DNA of 64,000 bases from Limnospira fusiformis SAG 85.79 (GTDB taxonomy: Bacteria > Cyanobacteriota > Cyanobacteriia > Cyanobacteriales > Microcoleaceae): contig NZ_CP051185.1 in the NCBI RefSeq assembly GCF_012516315.1, positions 3,725,363 to 3,789,362 of the forward strand, written 5' to 3'. The translations under genes and the position numbers were made by a program. The notes beneath the pieces are model-generated. The model searched no databases. It was not told the DNA's origin and worked only from the letters and a program-made list of their open reading frames with translations. The stretch's first letter is position 1. Every line of letters starts with the position of its first letter. Below, in pieces: positions 1 to 9,234 of the stretch.

Positions 1-391
1 CGGGGTCTAAAATATAGTATTCTTCAACCCCATATTGTTCATAAAACTTAAATTTTCTCGCCATTTCTTTCAAGCGATTTCCCGGTGAAAGAATTTCCAA
101 AACCACTTGTGGTGGTATGTTACCTTCTTCCCATTGTTGATAGGAACCGCGATCGCCTTTAGGTCGCCCAAATACTACCATCGTATCAGGGGCTTGACGT
201 ATTTTATTATCACCCTGCTGAGGATACCAGAGTAAGTCTCCAGCCACAAACACATTAGGATCATCATCAAACAAGATTTCTAGGTTTTCTTTAATAACAA
301 CAATCCAGCGAAATTGTTTAGTATTATCTGACATAGGATTGCCATCGGATTCGGGATAAATGACCGTGATTTTGTCTTGAGTGCTTGTCAT
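1..391 (-). CDS. Uma2 family endonuclease, C-terminus beyond window
   Basis: Leftward reading frame from an ATG at 391 that runs off the left edge. The 130 visible codons match the Uma2 (DUF820) family of PD-(D/E)XK-fold putative nucleases that are very abundant in cyanobacteria. The family signatures are visible: 'APDTMVVFG' with the metal-binding Asp, then 'PPQVVLEILSPGNR' with the catalytic Glu, then 'KFYEQYGVEEYYILDP'. The C-terminal third is missing. Cellular role and substrate are unknown for the family. It is separated from nirA by about 120 bases and is probably an independent unit. Confidence 0.8.
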   Translation of the reverse strand, partial: MTSTQDKITVIYPESDGNPMSDNTKQFRWIVVIKENLEILFDDDPNVFVAGDLLWYPQQGDNKIRQAPDTMVVFGRPKGDRGSYQQWEEGNIPPQVVLEILSPGNRLKEMARKFKFYEQYGVEEYYILDP

Positions 392-472
392 AGACTTGTC
401 ATCATGGCTATGATGATATTTCTTTGATTCATTATATCATAGCTGTGGCTGTTGGCTATAGGGTGAGATAGA

Positions 473-507
473 CAGCACCATGGGCTATAGGGCTAGACAT
501 GGTGCTG
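473..507 (-). terminator. Hairpin after nirA, candidate terminator
   Basis: Perfect 10-bp inverted repeat CAGCACCATG...CATGGTGCTG with a 15-base loop, seven bases past the nirA stop codon. There is no U-tract, so it may act as a 3' end stabiliser or a Rho-type end rather than a classical intrinsic terminator. Confidence 0.4.
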
Positions 508-513
508 AGATCA

Positions 514-2070
514 TTAGGGATTTTGCTTAGGACGTGCGCCAAACTTTTGAATTAACAAATCCCGGATAATTGGCTTGAGGTCATCGCAAGCTACACCCTT
601 TTCTAAACGACTTCCCAACTCAGCCTCATGACCTACTTTTCCGCCGGTATAGATATCAACACCTTCCACTGTTTTACCATCTTTACGGGCTTTAGTACCG
701 ATGAAACCGATATCAGCCACTTGCGGCTGTCCGCAAGAGTTAGGGCAACCAGTCCAGTGAATACGAACGCGATCGCTTATTTCCAACTCCTCATCAAGTT
801 CTCGAGCTAATTTTAAAGCCCGTTGTTTAGTTTCAATCAAAGCAAAATTGCAATAATTATTTCCCGTACAAGAGACAAGCGATCGAGTCAAAGGGGCAGG
901 ATTAATCGAGAAAATCTCTAACAAAGGTTCTGCCAAAAACGCCTCTAATTTATCCTCCGAAATATAAGGAATAATCAAATTTTGCTCAACCGTCAGGCGA
1001 ATTTCTCCCTGGCCATAAACCTCCGCCAAACGGGCTACTTCAAACATTCGGTCTGCGGATAAACGCCCTACCGGAACGTGCAACCCAACAAACTTATATC
1101 CCTGTTGTTTCTGGGGGTGAACACCCAAATAATCTTTCTTATCCTGGGTTATTTCATCCTTTAAGGCGGCTGGTGCGAGAGTTTGACCAAATTCTTCCTC
1201 CACCTTAGCCCGGAAGCCTTCTACGCCCCATTTATCCACCAACCACATCAAACGTGCGCGTTGGCGATTTTCCCGCAATCCTTCAGAGAGACCATTTTGG
1301 GTGTAAACTGTTAGGATAGCGATGGAAAGTTTAATCACATCATCGTTAGCAGGAACCCAAACATTAATCGGCACAGCTTCCACCTGACGTTGTGCGGATA
1401 AATACCCACCTACGAGGACATTAAATCCTAATATGCGATCGCGATAAGCAGGCACAAAAGCCAAATCATTAATTTCAGCATGAATGGAATTATCTCGTCC
1501 CCCTTCAATAGCAATATTGAATTTACGGGGAAGGTTAGAAAAAGCATAATTACCCTCACCTTGATTGGTGATTACACTCTCCAATTTTTGCAACAATTCT
1601 CGGGTGTCGAACAATTCATCCGGGTCAATACCAGCAATGGGAGAACCCGTCAGGTTGCGAACATTATCCATACCCGATTGAATGCTGGTCATTCCTATAG
1701 CTTTCATTTGGGCAAAAATATCCGGGAGGTCTTCCAAACGAATACCGCGTAATTGGATATTTTGGCGGGTAGTAATATCGGCGCTACCATCATCTCCATA
1801 GCGTTGGACAATTTCGGCTAATACCCTCATTTGTGCGCTGTTGAGAGTACCATTAGCAATCCGTAATCTCAACATAAATTTACCGGGAGTAACAGGTCGG
1901 AAGAACACCCCCAGCCATTTAAGACGCATTTCTAAGTCGGTTTTATCCATGGCTTCCCAACCGATTTTGGCAAAATATTCTAACTCGTCTTTAACAGCTA
2001 ATCCATCTTTATCAGCTTTAGCTTTTTCGATTTTATTGAGTTTGACTTTGGGTTCAGAGGCGACAACCAT
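514..2070 (-). CDS. nirA: Ferredoxin-nitrite reductase NirA
   Basis: Reduces nitrite to ammonium with six electrons from ferredoxin, using siroheme and a 4Fe-4S cluster, in assimilatory nitrogen metabolism. 518 residues from the chosen ATG. The four cluster ligands are visible as 'SCTGNNYC' (about residues 401 and 407) and 'TGCPNSCGQ' (about 442 and 446). The tandem half-domains characteristic of nitrite/sulfite reductases are present ('FMLRLRIANGTLNSAQ', 'GLHVPVGRLSADRM'). The frame is open upstream to 2199, but the NtcA promoter at 2106-2147 lies inside that extension and the extension is not family-like, so the start at 2070 is preferred. Divergent from cobA, which makes the siroheme precursor. 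Confidence 0.95.
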   Translation of the reverse strand: MVVASEPKVKLNKIEKAKADKDGLAVKDELEYFAKIGWEAMDKTDLEMRLKWLGVFFRPVTPGKFMLRLRIANGTLNSAQMRVLAEIVQRYGDDGSADITTRQNIQLRGIRLEDLPDIFAQMKAIGMTSIQSGMDNVRNLTGSPIAGIDPDELFDTRELLQKLESVITNQGEGNYAFSNLPRKFNIAIEGGRDNSIHAEINDLAFVPAYRDRILGFNVLVGGYLSAQRQVEAVPINVWVPANDDVIKLSIAILTVYTQNGLSEGLRENRQRARLMWLVDKWGVEGFRAKVEEEFGQTLAPAALKDEITQDKKDYLGVHPQKQQGYKFVGLHVPVGRLSADRMFEVARLAEVYGQGEIRLTVEQNLIIPYISEDKLEAFLAEPLLEIFSINPAPLTRSLVSCTGNNYCNFALIETKQRALKLARELDEELEISDRVRIHWTGCPNSCGQPQVADIGFIGTKARKDGKTVEGVDIYTGGKVGHEAELGSRLEKGVACDDLKPIIRDLLIQKFGARPKQNP

Positions 2071-2105
2071 GAGTTTATCTATAACTGAGGTTAACAATGA
2101 TTTGT

Positions 2106-2147
2106 AGATTAAATTCAGAATCAGTGATAATTTGTAGTTTAAGATAC
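2106..2147 (-). promoter_or_regulatory. NtcA-activated class II promoter of nirA
   Basis: On the minus strand GTATCTTAAACTAC fits GTA-N8-TAC exactly (2147-2134). It is followed after exactly 22 bases by TAATCT, which fits the -10 form TAN3T (2111-2106). This is the canonical architecture of promoters activated by the nitrogen regulator NtcA, with the NtcA site replacing the -35 box. It predicts a transcript start near 2100 and a leader of about 30 bases before the nirA ATG. Confidence 0.88.
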
Positions 2148-2338
2148 ATAAAATCCAAGAGTTTGCAGTTATTGCATATATAATATGTAAAAAACGCATA
2201 TTAATCAGATTTTAGTATTTTTGAATACCAAATTACGGGGAAATTCACCATAATTTGGGTTCATCAACCTGATGACCGAAAGTTTAAACTTATCTAATGT
2301 CTGGGTATTATTTAGTAATTAATTAACGAGGTGCAATT

Positions 2339-3124
2339 ATGGAAAAAAATCAAGCTATTGGCAAGGTGTATTTAGTGGGTGCAGGGCCTGGTGATCCGGG
2401 TTTGCTGACATTAAAAGGCAAGGTTTTGATTGAATCAGCGGATGTGGTTATTTATGATGCTTTGGTGAGTGAAGAAATTTTAGCAATGATTAACCCCAAG
2501 GCTGAAAAAATCCATGCCGGAAAGCGTCGGGGTCGCCATTCTTTACCTCAAGAGGAAACGACACAATTAATGATTGAGCAAGCCCAAACTCATGGGGTAG
2601 TTGTACGTTTAAAAGGCGGCGATCCATTTGTTTTTGGTCGTGGTGGGGAGGAAATGGAGGCTTTAATCGCGGCGGGAGTTCCGGTAGAGGTGGTTCCGGG
2701 TGTGACTTCTGGTATTGCCGCGCCAGCTTATGCGGGGATTCCTTTAACTCACCGTGATTATAGTTCTTCTGTGACTTTTGTAACAGGTCATGAAGCGGCG
2801 GGAAAGTATCGCCCAGAGGTTAATTGGGGGGCTATTGCTAAGGGTTCTGAAACTATTGTTATTTATATGGGGGTTCAGAATTTGGGTAATATTATTGAGG
2901 CTTTGGTGGCTGGTGGTTTAAGCCTCCAAACTCCCATAGCTTTAATTCGTTGGGGAACTTGTCCGCACCAGGAGGAATTACAAGGTACTTTAGCCACTAT
3001 TATTGAACAGGTTGAAAATACGGGTTTTGAAGCGCCAGCTATTGCTGTTATTGGTGAGGTGGTTGGCTTAAATAATGTTCTGTCTGGATGTCGTCCTGTA
3101 CCTCTGAAAATCATCACTAAATAA
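2339..3124 (+). CDS. cobA: Uroporphyrinogen-III C-methyltransferase
   Basis: S-adenosylmethionine-dependent methylation of uroporphyrinogen III at C2 and C7 to precorrin-2, the branch point to siroheme and cobalamin. 261 residues, normal for a stand-alone SUMT. Family motifs: '[18 protein letters not shown]' near the N-terminus, '[16 protein letters not shown]', and '[20 protein letters not shown]'. A GAGG ribosome-binding site lies just upstream of the ATG. Its stop overlaps the next start (TAATG at 3122-3126), so it is translationally coupled to the HEAT-repeat gene. Its position beside nirA fits siroheme supply to nitrite reductase. Confidence 0.93.
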   Translation: MEKNQAIGKVYLVGAGPGDPGLLTLKGKVLIESADVVIYDALVSEEILAMINPKAEKIHAGKRRGRHSLPQEETTQLMIEQAQTHGVVVRLKGGDPFVFGRGGEEMEALIAAGVPVEVVPGVTSGIAAPAYAGIPLTHRDYSSSVTFVTGHEAAGKYRPEVNWGAIAKGSETIVIYMGVQNLGNIIEALVAGGLSLQTPIALIRWGTCPHQEELQGTLATIIEQVENTGFEAPAIAVIGEVVGLNNVLSGCRPVPLKIITK

Positions 3125-4368
3125 TGGAATTTGATGATATGAATGAATTGGTTAATTTGGCTAAGGTTGCTAGTGATAATCAAGATTGGTCTCAGGTTGT
3201 TTATTGCCTACAACAGTTTGGTGTGAGTGGGGAAAATGATGGCTGGGAAGAGGCGATCGCTTTAGCTTTAACCACTTTACAATATGGAGATTTTCACACC
3301 CGTTGGGATGTAGCTAAACTATTGCCGAAATTGGGTAAATCAGCCTGTGTCCCGTTGATAGAAATTTTCGAGGATGAAGCAGCAGATCTAGAATATAGAT
3401 GGTTTGCAGGGCGAATTTTAGGCGATTTTCATACCCCAGAAGCGATCGCCTGTTTGGTGAATTTCCTCAGTAGCGATGCTGATGATGAATTGATAGCGAT
3501 CGCTGCTAGTGCTTTAGCGAATTTAGGACCGGAGACGGTAGCAAGTTTAACTACTCTTTTAGAAGACCCCAAAACCCGTCTTATGGGTGTGCGCGCCTTA
3601 TCTCAAATTCGGATTTCCGAGGTGATTTCTCCCCTGTTAACTGTTGTTGAAGACCCCGACCCCCAGGTGAGGGCGATCGCCATTGAAACCTTGGGAAGTT
3701 TTCGGGATGATCGGGTAATTCCGGCTTTAATTAATGCCCTAGAAGACCATGCAGCCATAGTGCGATCGGAAGCGGTGATTAGTTTAGGATTTCGGTCAGA
3801 TATAGCCACACAATGGCACTTGGTAGAGTCTATAGACCCATTACTGTATGATATTAACCTCACTGTTTGTCAGCAAGCCGCAATGGCTCTGGGGCGCTTA
3901 AAAACGGATGCAGCTATTGAAAGTCTATCAACAATTTTACAATCTTCGCTGACCCCAATTCCTTTACAAATTGCCTGTATTAAAGCGTTAATTTGGATGG
4001 AAAGTTCAGCAGGTTTAGACTGCATTGCTCAATGTATATCAGGTTTTCACGAAACAGTTATCCTGGAAACTATCCAGTTGTTAGGTCGCTTAAAAACTGC
4101 TAATCTCAAAAATCAGGCGGGTCAAATGTTGCTAGATTTATTCAGAACCGAACATCCTAGCCTCAGCGAAACACGGATTAAACAGGCTTTAGCTTACGCT
4201 TTAGGTCAGTTAAGAGATGCGAAAACTATGGAGGTTCTGCAAGTCCTCCAAACGGATGTTAATGATAGTGTCAAATTTCATGCGATCGCTGCTATCCGAC
4301 AATTAGAGACTATTTCGACACAGCCTGAATTATCAACTCTTCCGGTGTGCGAGACTGGGAATTATTAG
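3124..4368 (+). CDS. HEAT-repeat protein linked to nirA/cobA
   Basis: 414 residues built of about ten alpha-helical HEAT/PBS-lyase-like repeats (recurring 'L..LGDFHTPEAI..LV..L', 'AIETLGSFRDDRVIPALI', 'AALGRLKTDAAIESL'). Such proteins in cyanobacteria include phycobilin lyases (CpcE type), NblB and helper proteins of nitrate assimilation; the sequence alone does not decide between them. Overlap with cobA (TAATG) and position beside nirA favour a role in nitrite reductase maturation or regulation. A second in-frame ATG lies six codons in. Its 3' end overlaps the convergent DUF4079 gene by 59 bases. Confidence 0.8.
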   Translation: MEFDDMNELVNLAKVASDNQDWSQVVYCLQQFGVSGENDGWEEAIALALTTLQYGDFHTRWDVAKLLPKLGKSACVPLIEIFEDEAADLEYRWFAGRILGDFHTPEAIACLVNFLSSDADDELIAIAASALANLGPETVASLTTLLEDPKTRLMGVRALSQIRISEVISPLLTVVEDPDPQVRAIAIETLGSFRDDRVIPALINALEDHAAIVRSEAVISLGFRSDIATQWHLVESIDPLLYDINLTVCQQAAMALGRLKTDAAIESLSTILQSSLTPIPLQIACIKALIWMESSAGLDCIAQCISGFHETVILETIQLLGRLKTANLKNQAGQMLLDLFRTEHPSLSETRIKQALAYALGQLRDAKTMEVLQVLQTDVNDSVKFHAIAAIRQLETISTQPELSTLPVCETGNY

Positions 4369-5062
4369 GGCAAGTTTGCGCGCCCCAATCGCACTTTCTC
4401 AGATGGTCTAGTTGCCAACTCAGGGGTATTTCCAACAAATCGCGAGACCCGGTAAATCCCTGTCCTATAAATAACAATAAGGCTATACAATTAAGTATGG
4501 TATGAGCCATGCGCCATTTGTAGGATTTGTAAATATCGGGAACAATTGCCAAGGCAAAAATCATCAATAAAGCGGAAGTAATGCCATAATAGTAATGGGA
4601 GAAGTGCCATTCATAACCTCGGCGAAATACCCCATCTTGCGCCCCCAAAATTACTAATCCCGCCCCGGTTAAGGTGGCAAAAACACCCCGCCACAGGGGT
4701 TGATTAGCATTAGCGCGGTACAGAAAAACTAAGGAGGCGATCGTTCCGATAAAGATTAAAACTATAAAAATAGCCTCAAACATATTCTCATCAGAAAGTT
4801 CCTTAAATACCCCCTTAAATCCAATGGAATACGCTAAAGCAATCAGGGTCACTCCTACGACGGTTCCGGTCAGCCAACGCCCCATTTTTAAGTGTTCCCG
4901 ACCTACCATTGGGGGAATGCGACTTGTGCTTCCTTTTTCTAGGGTTTGTAGGCGACGCTGACGAGTTTGCCAAGCCATGTGGGTAGAAATTCCAATTATG
5001 GGAAATACGACAACTATGGCTAGAAATGGATGAATCAAACTCATGAAATCGATTAGCTGCAT
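4310..5062 (-). CDS. DUF4079 family membrane protein
   Basis: About 250 residues. Opens with 'SLIHPFLAIVVVFPIIGI', a hydrophobic segment, then the family-typical 'AWQTRQRRLQTLEK' and 'VGREHLKMGRWLTG', followed by three or four further membrane segments and a cytoplasmic tail. Matches the cyanobacterial/plastid DUF4079 family, whose function is not established. An ATG at 5062 ('MQLIDFMSLIHP') is preferred over the frame start at 5089. Lies downstream of the two-gene permease unit in the same direction (gap about 38 bases), so may be co-transcribed. Confidence 0.8.
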   Translation of the reverse strand: MQLIDFMSLIHPFLAIVVVFPIIGISTHMAWQTRQRRLQTLEKGSTSRIPPMVGREHLKMGRWLTGTVVGVTLIALAYSIGFKGVFKELSDENMFEAIFIVLIFIGTIASLVFLYRANANQPLWRGVFATLTGAGLVILGAQDGVFRRGYEWHFSHYYYGITSALLMIFALAIVPDIYKSYKWRMAHTILNCIALLLFIGQGFTGSRDLLEIPLSWQLDHLRKCDWGAQTCPNNSQSRTPEELIIQAVSK

Positions 5063-5099
5063 TTCCAAGTCTCCGAAAACAATTTGCAATTATCAAACA

Positions 5100-5903
5100 T
5101 CAATACTCATAGGGATTTCGAGGTTCTGGAATAGGGGTTAATCTGTCGGCTTTGATAGTTAACCTCCGTTGATTATTGAGAACTTCGGTAGTCATTTCAC
5201 CCTCAACCTGTAGCCAACTGTCTTGGGGATATGCCCCCCGGTTATTGTCAGGAAGCATGACAGGAAGCGCAATGGGGTAAGCATCAGCGGCACAGCAGGT
5301 GATTACAAACCGGGTAATAAAGATAAAATTTTGGGGAAGGTTAGGGGGATAAACGACAAACCCGGTGACATTGACTCTTTGACCTCTATATGTCTCCGGT
5401 TCGGGATTGACATTAAGTAGCCTAATCCATTCTATCAGCGATCGCTCTTCTGGTCGAGAAGCGGTACGAAATTCTTGGGGCTGAATTTGTGTAGCGGGTA
5501 AAGACTCCATGATACCCCGTTGTAAGGCGACATAACTACCAAGATTTCGGGGGGTAATGAAAAGACCTAACAGGACAGAAATTAAGAGTAGGGCGGTACT
5601 CCAACCTTTGGGAAATAAACTAATATGTTGTAGGGATTGTTGGTCTATCTGAGCTTCAGTTTTTTGGTAATTATGGGACAGTTCCCAAATCCGAAATCCT
5701 CCAAAAATTAATAACAGAAAACCGCCACCGATAGCGAGGGGGAAATAGTTAGGATGAATGAGGATATAAAGTCGTCCAGCCAGCCAATATCTGAGGAGGA
5801 GGAATCCCCAAGCTAATATAGCTATAGCGTCCACCCAAGGAGACTGCAACCACAGTTGTAAACGAGATGGTAATCCATTTAATGGAGGTCTAACACGGTT
5901 CAT
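5100..5903 (-). CDS. TIGR03943 family permease-associated protein
   Basis: 267 residues: two N-terminal membrane spans ('PWVDAIAILAWGFLLLRYWL', 'LAIGGGFLLLIFGGF'), a third near residue 100, then a soluble OB-like domain with 'RVNVTGFVVYP' and a Cys pair 'ITCCAADAYP'. This is the usual partner of the DUF318/ArsP_1-type permease encoded immediately upstream (11-base gap). The pair resembles Bacillus YcgQ/YcgR, which are zinc-regulated, so metal handling is plausible but unproven here. Confidence 0.82.
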   Translation of the reverse strand: MNRVRPPLNGLPSRLQLWLQSPWVDAIAILAWGFLLLRYWLAGRLYILIHPNYFPLAIGGGFLLLIFGGFRIWELSHNYQKTEAQIDQQSLQHISLFPKGWSTALLLISVLLGLFITPRNLGSYVALQRGIMESLPATQIQPQEFRTASRPEERSLIEWIRLLNVNPEPETYRGQRVNVTGFVVYPPNLPQNFIFITRFVITCCAADAYPIALPVMLPDNNRGAYPQDSWLQVEGEMTTEVLNNQRRLTIKADRLTPIPEPRNPYEY

Positions 5904-5914
5904 AGGCGCTGAGA

Positions 5915-7003
5915 TTAATAGTTCAGATTGAGATTGACAGCCAAGGTTAGCAAAAAGGTAAGCTGGGCAGCGAGAATCATCAGATAAATGATGGCGCGAG
6001 TTTGGAAAATCGACATCATCAAGCCGACGGTTTTAATATCAATCATGGGTCCGAATACTAAAAATGCTAGTAAAGAACCAGTGGTAAAAGTGGCGGCAAA
6101 AGAGAGGGCAAAAAATGCGTCAACTGTGGAACAAATAGAAACTACTCCGGCTAGTAATAACATAGCCAGAATGGAGGAAATGGGACCGTAACCTAGGCTG
6201 AGGATAATTTCGCGGGGTATTACTGTTTGAATAATAGCAGCGATCGCACTTCCGACTACCAACATTCCCCCCAATTCTCGAAACTCCTGCACCCCACTTT
6301 CAATCATTAAACCAACCCGGTCGCGGGTGGGGCGGATAAAAATAGAGGAGAAACTGACACTTGTTTGAGGCATAGTAGCCACGGCTTGAACGCCTTTTCC
6401 CTCAGCTTTCCACATAGGCATGGACTGCAAACGCACGGGTGTGGCTGACTGACCCATAATATAAGTTCCCGATGTTAGTAGGGAAGATTTGGGCATCTCA
6501 TCGACGGCTTTTTCGGTGAAGTCAGGTTGAGGAACTAAACGGGCGAGGGCTTTTTGTAGAAACGGCCGCAGGTCTTTTTGGGCGCTAAAAACCAAGCCTA
6601 ATGTTATGGCAATTATCAGGGAAAATAAAATCCGTAAAACGACGACTTCTGGTTGTCCCCGGAAGGCTACCCAAGTTGACCAAATCACAATAGGATTAAT
6701 GGTGGGGGCAGCAAATAAAAAGCCGATCGCTGCTGAGGCAGGTACTCCTTGACTCAAGAGGCGACGGGCAACGGGAACATTTCCACACTCACACACGGGA
6801 AACATAAACCCGAACAGACTGCCAAAAATCGCCCCCAGGAAAGGGTTAGTTGGAACGTAGTATAGAAGTTTGCGTTCATCCACTAACCACAGCAGTAGAC
6901 TGGACAACATGACACCCAGTAACAGGAAGGGCATAGCCTCCACTAACAGGCTGAGAAACAGGGTGAAAACAGCGTTCAGTTTGCTAACTATTATTGATGG
7001 CAT
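5915..7003 (-). CDS. DUF318/ArsP_1-type permease
   Basis: 362 residues with eight or more membrane spans in two halves. The family signature 'FPVCECGNVPVARRLLSQG' carries the conserved Cys-Glu-Cys before a transmembrane helix, and 'APTINPIVIWSTW' follows. The second half repeats the fold ('IISICSTVDAFFALSFA' type region). Members export or transport metals, organoarsenicals or unknown solutes; the substrate cannot be read from sequence. Forms an operon with the TIGR03943 protein. I looked for a Zur/Fur box upstream and saw no convincing one. Confidence 0.85.
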   Translation of the reverse strand: MPSIIVSKLNAVFTLFLSLLVEAMPFLLLGVMLSSLLLWLVDERKLLYYVPTNPFLGAIFGSLFGFMFPVCECGNVPVARRLLSQGVPASAAIGFLFAAPTINPIVIWSTWVAFRGQPEVVVLRILFSLIIAITLGLVFSAQKDLRPFLQKALARLVPQPDFTEKAVDEMPKSSLLTSGTYIMGQSATPVRLQSMPMWKAEGKGVQAVATMPQTSVSFSSIFIRPTRDRVGLMIESGVQEFRELGGMLVVGSAIAAIIQTVIPREIILSLGYGPISSILAMLLLAGVVSICSTVDAFFALSFAATFTTGSLLAFLVFGPMIDIKTVGLMMSIFQTRAIIYLMILAAQLTFLLTLAVNLNLNY

Positions 7004-7133
7004 CCTGTCTCAATTTGAATGGTTGACACTACTTTCGCACTACACACTCTCTGGTTAACGGCTACATTGTACACCTTCCGATGGTAGTTATTATTGATCA
7101 GTTGGCGATTGTCCACGAGTAATGGTCTGGAGG

Positions 7134-7192
7134 GGGCGGGTTCCCTGATTAATCATCACCTGGTATAGATGAGCAGATTAATCAACCCGCCC
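7134..7192 (-). terminator. Long hairpin downstream of lysC
   Basis: Inverted repeat GGGCGGGTT (7134-7142) with AACCCGCCC (7184-7192), plus inner GATTAATC arms: about 17 paired bases with one bulge. It sits just past the lysC stop and between convergent-side genes. No U-tract, so terminator activity is an inference. Confidence 0.4.
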
Positions 7193-7209
7193 TAGGGGGT
7201 TTATTGACT

Positions 7210-9033
7210 CTACAAGGCAGCGGCGGGGGTGGGAATAGTCACGACCTCATCGCCGGACAAACCAAAGGCATCATGAATCGCCTGGACGGCTTTGATGCCA
7301 TCTTTTTCATCGACTACACAACTGATTTTAATTTCGGAAGTGGCAATCATGGAGATGTTGATATTTTCGGCGGCGAGGGCTTCAAACATACGGGCGGCGA
7401 CTCCGGGGTGATCGACCATTCCAGCCCCTACGGCGCTAACTTTAGCGATCGCTGAATTCAGGGTAACTTCTCCATAACCCCATTTAGCGATCGCCTTTTT
7501 AATCACGAGTTTAGCCTCTTCTGCATCACCTTGAGCGACAGTAAAAGCAATATCACGGGTGAGAATATCATTAACCTGGTGACAGCGCTGCGATTGGATA
7601 ATCATATCAACGCTAATATTGTGATGTGCCAGCAGAGTAAACAACTCGGCAGCCATTCCGGGGCGATCGGGAACATGGCGGATCGCCAAACGGGCTTGGT
7701 TACGGTCTAGGGCGACCCCTCGCACTGGCGGAAGATGAGGTCGATCAACAGTTGGAATATTTTTGGTGTTACGGGTTAGCACATCAAAGGTTTGACAGAG
7801 GGCAGCCACCGCCCGATCGCACTCATTGGCATCAATCACACAACTAACCTTAACCTCGGAGGTGGAAATCATCTGAATATTAATTCCGGCTTCCGCCAAA
7901 GTGCGGAACATTTGGGAAGCGACTTTGGGGCGACCAATCATCCCGGCCCCAACAATGCTAACTTTAGCAATAGGGCTATCATAGCCTCGCACTTCCGGTT
8001 CTCCAATTTCGGGGTCATTGTTGCGTCCCAAAGTTGGTAAAATTGCGTCAGCTACAGCGATCGCCCGTTTATAGCAGTTATGAGTGACGGTAAAGGTAAT
8101 ATCATTAATATTCGCCTCATGGATCGACTGAATAATCAAATCCACATTCAGCTTCTGGAGGGCAATTCCCCCGAATAAACGGGCTGCAATTCCGGGGCGA
8201 TCGGGAATACGCAATAAGGAAACCGCCGCCTGATCGCGATCGAATTCTACCCCATCCACAGGTCGCACCAGTTCCAACCCTTCCACAGGTCGCACCTCTG
8301 GTGGTGGGGAAGTCACCCGTGTACCAGGATCATCAGTCCAACTCGATCGCACTACTAAAGGAATCCCATAATTTCGGGCAATTTCCACGGCCCGGGGATG
8401 GAGAACTTTTGCCCCCAAACTAGCAAGTTCCAGCATTTCATCACAGGTTATTTCATCCATCAACTGTGCTTTAGGAACAATGCGGGGGTCTGTAGTTAAA
8501 ATTCCAGGTACATCGGTATAAATTTCGCATCGATCGGCTTGTAATGCTGCGGCTAAAGCGACTGCAGAAGTATCCGACCCTCCTCGTCCTAGGGTGGTAA
8601 TTTCCAATTCTTCGCGATCGCTAATTCCCTGGAAACCGGCCACTACTACCACCTTGCCTTCTTTTAGGTGACGAGTTAGACGTTCAGTTTGGATATTTAA
8701 AATCCGGGCGCGGCTATGTTCAGCCTCTGTGACAATTCCCACCTGCGCCCCGGTCATGGAAATGGCTGGTTGTCCCATTTCCTGTAGTGCCATACTCATT
8801 AAAGCGATCGTCACCTGTTCGCCAGTAGATAACAACATATCCATTTCCCGGCGAGAGGGATGGCTAGAAATTTCCTGGGCTAGTTTCACCAAACCATCAG
8901 TAGTTTTTCCCATAGCCGAAACCACCACCACCACTGAATGGTCTTGGGCTGTTTGCGCCACCCGACGGGCTACCGTTTGAATGCGATCTACTGACCCAAC
9001 AGAAGTACCACCATATTTTTGAACAATCAGCAT
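7210..9033 (-). CDS. lysC: Aspartate kinase with four ACT domains
   Basis: Phosphorylates aspartate, the first step to lysine, threonine and methionine. 607 residues, the long cyanobacterial form. N-terminal amino-acid-kinase domain: '[16 protein letters not shown]' at the start, 'STGEQVT', '[19 protein letters not shown]', '[15 protein letters not shown]', '[11 protein letters not shown]'. After residue about 270 come two tandem pairs of ACT domains ('[19 protein letters not shown]', '[19 protein letters not shown]'), which in this family bind lysine and threonine for feedback control. ATG at 9033 begins exactly at the conserved N-terminus. Confidence 0.95.
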   Translation of the reverse strand: MLIVQKYGGTSVGSVDRIQTVARRVAQTAQDHSVVVVVSAMGKTTDGLVKLAQEISSHPSRREMDMLLSTGEQVTIALMSMALQEMGQPAISMTGAQVGIVTEAEHSRARILNIQTERLTRHLKEGKVVVVAGFQGISDREELEITTLGRGGSDTSAVALAAALQADRCEIYTDVPGILTTDPRIVPKAQLMDEITCDEMLELASLGAKVLHPRAVEIARNYGIPLVVRSSWTDDPGTRVTSPPPEVRPVEGLELVRPVDGVEFDRDQAAVSLLRIPDRPGIAARLFGGIALQKLNVDLIIQSIHEANINDITFTVTHNCYKRAIAVADAILPTLGRNNDPEIGEPEVRGYDSPIAKVSIVGAGMIGRPKVASQMFRTLAEAGINIQMISTSEVKVSCVIDANECDRAVAALCQTFDVLTRNTKNIPTVDRPHLPPVRGVALDRNQARLAIRHVPDRPGMAAELFTLLAHHNISVDMIIQSQRCHQVNDILTRDIAFTVAQGDAEEAKLVIKKAIAKWGYGEVTLNSAIAKVSAVGAGMVDHPGVAARMFEALAAENINISMIATSEIKISCVVDEKDGIKAVQAIHDAFGLSGDEVVTIPTPAAAL

Positions 9034-9234
9034 AGTAATTCCACCATAAGGAAACTCAACAATAGGTTACACCCAGGATTGTACGCGGTTGCCCATGTTC
9101 ACCAGACCGAGGGCGCGACATCCCCCATATTGTATCGGAAAGATTCGGGAAAAATTGCCGGCTTTTCTGATACCGTTTAACTTAATAGGTTTCTTATGAT
9201 CGGTTTGTAGTCGGGTGCGATCGCCCCTCCACCC

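Noticed and set aside
1480..2107. Plus-strand frames antisense to nirA
   Set aside because: Shadows of the nirA reading frame without own signals.
7004..7133. Zur or Fur box before the permease operon
   Set aside because: No sequence close to TGATAATNATTATCA was found; only AT-rich partial matches.
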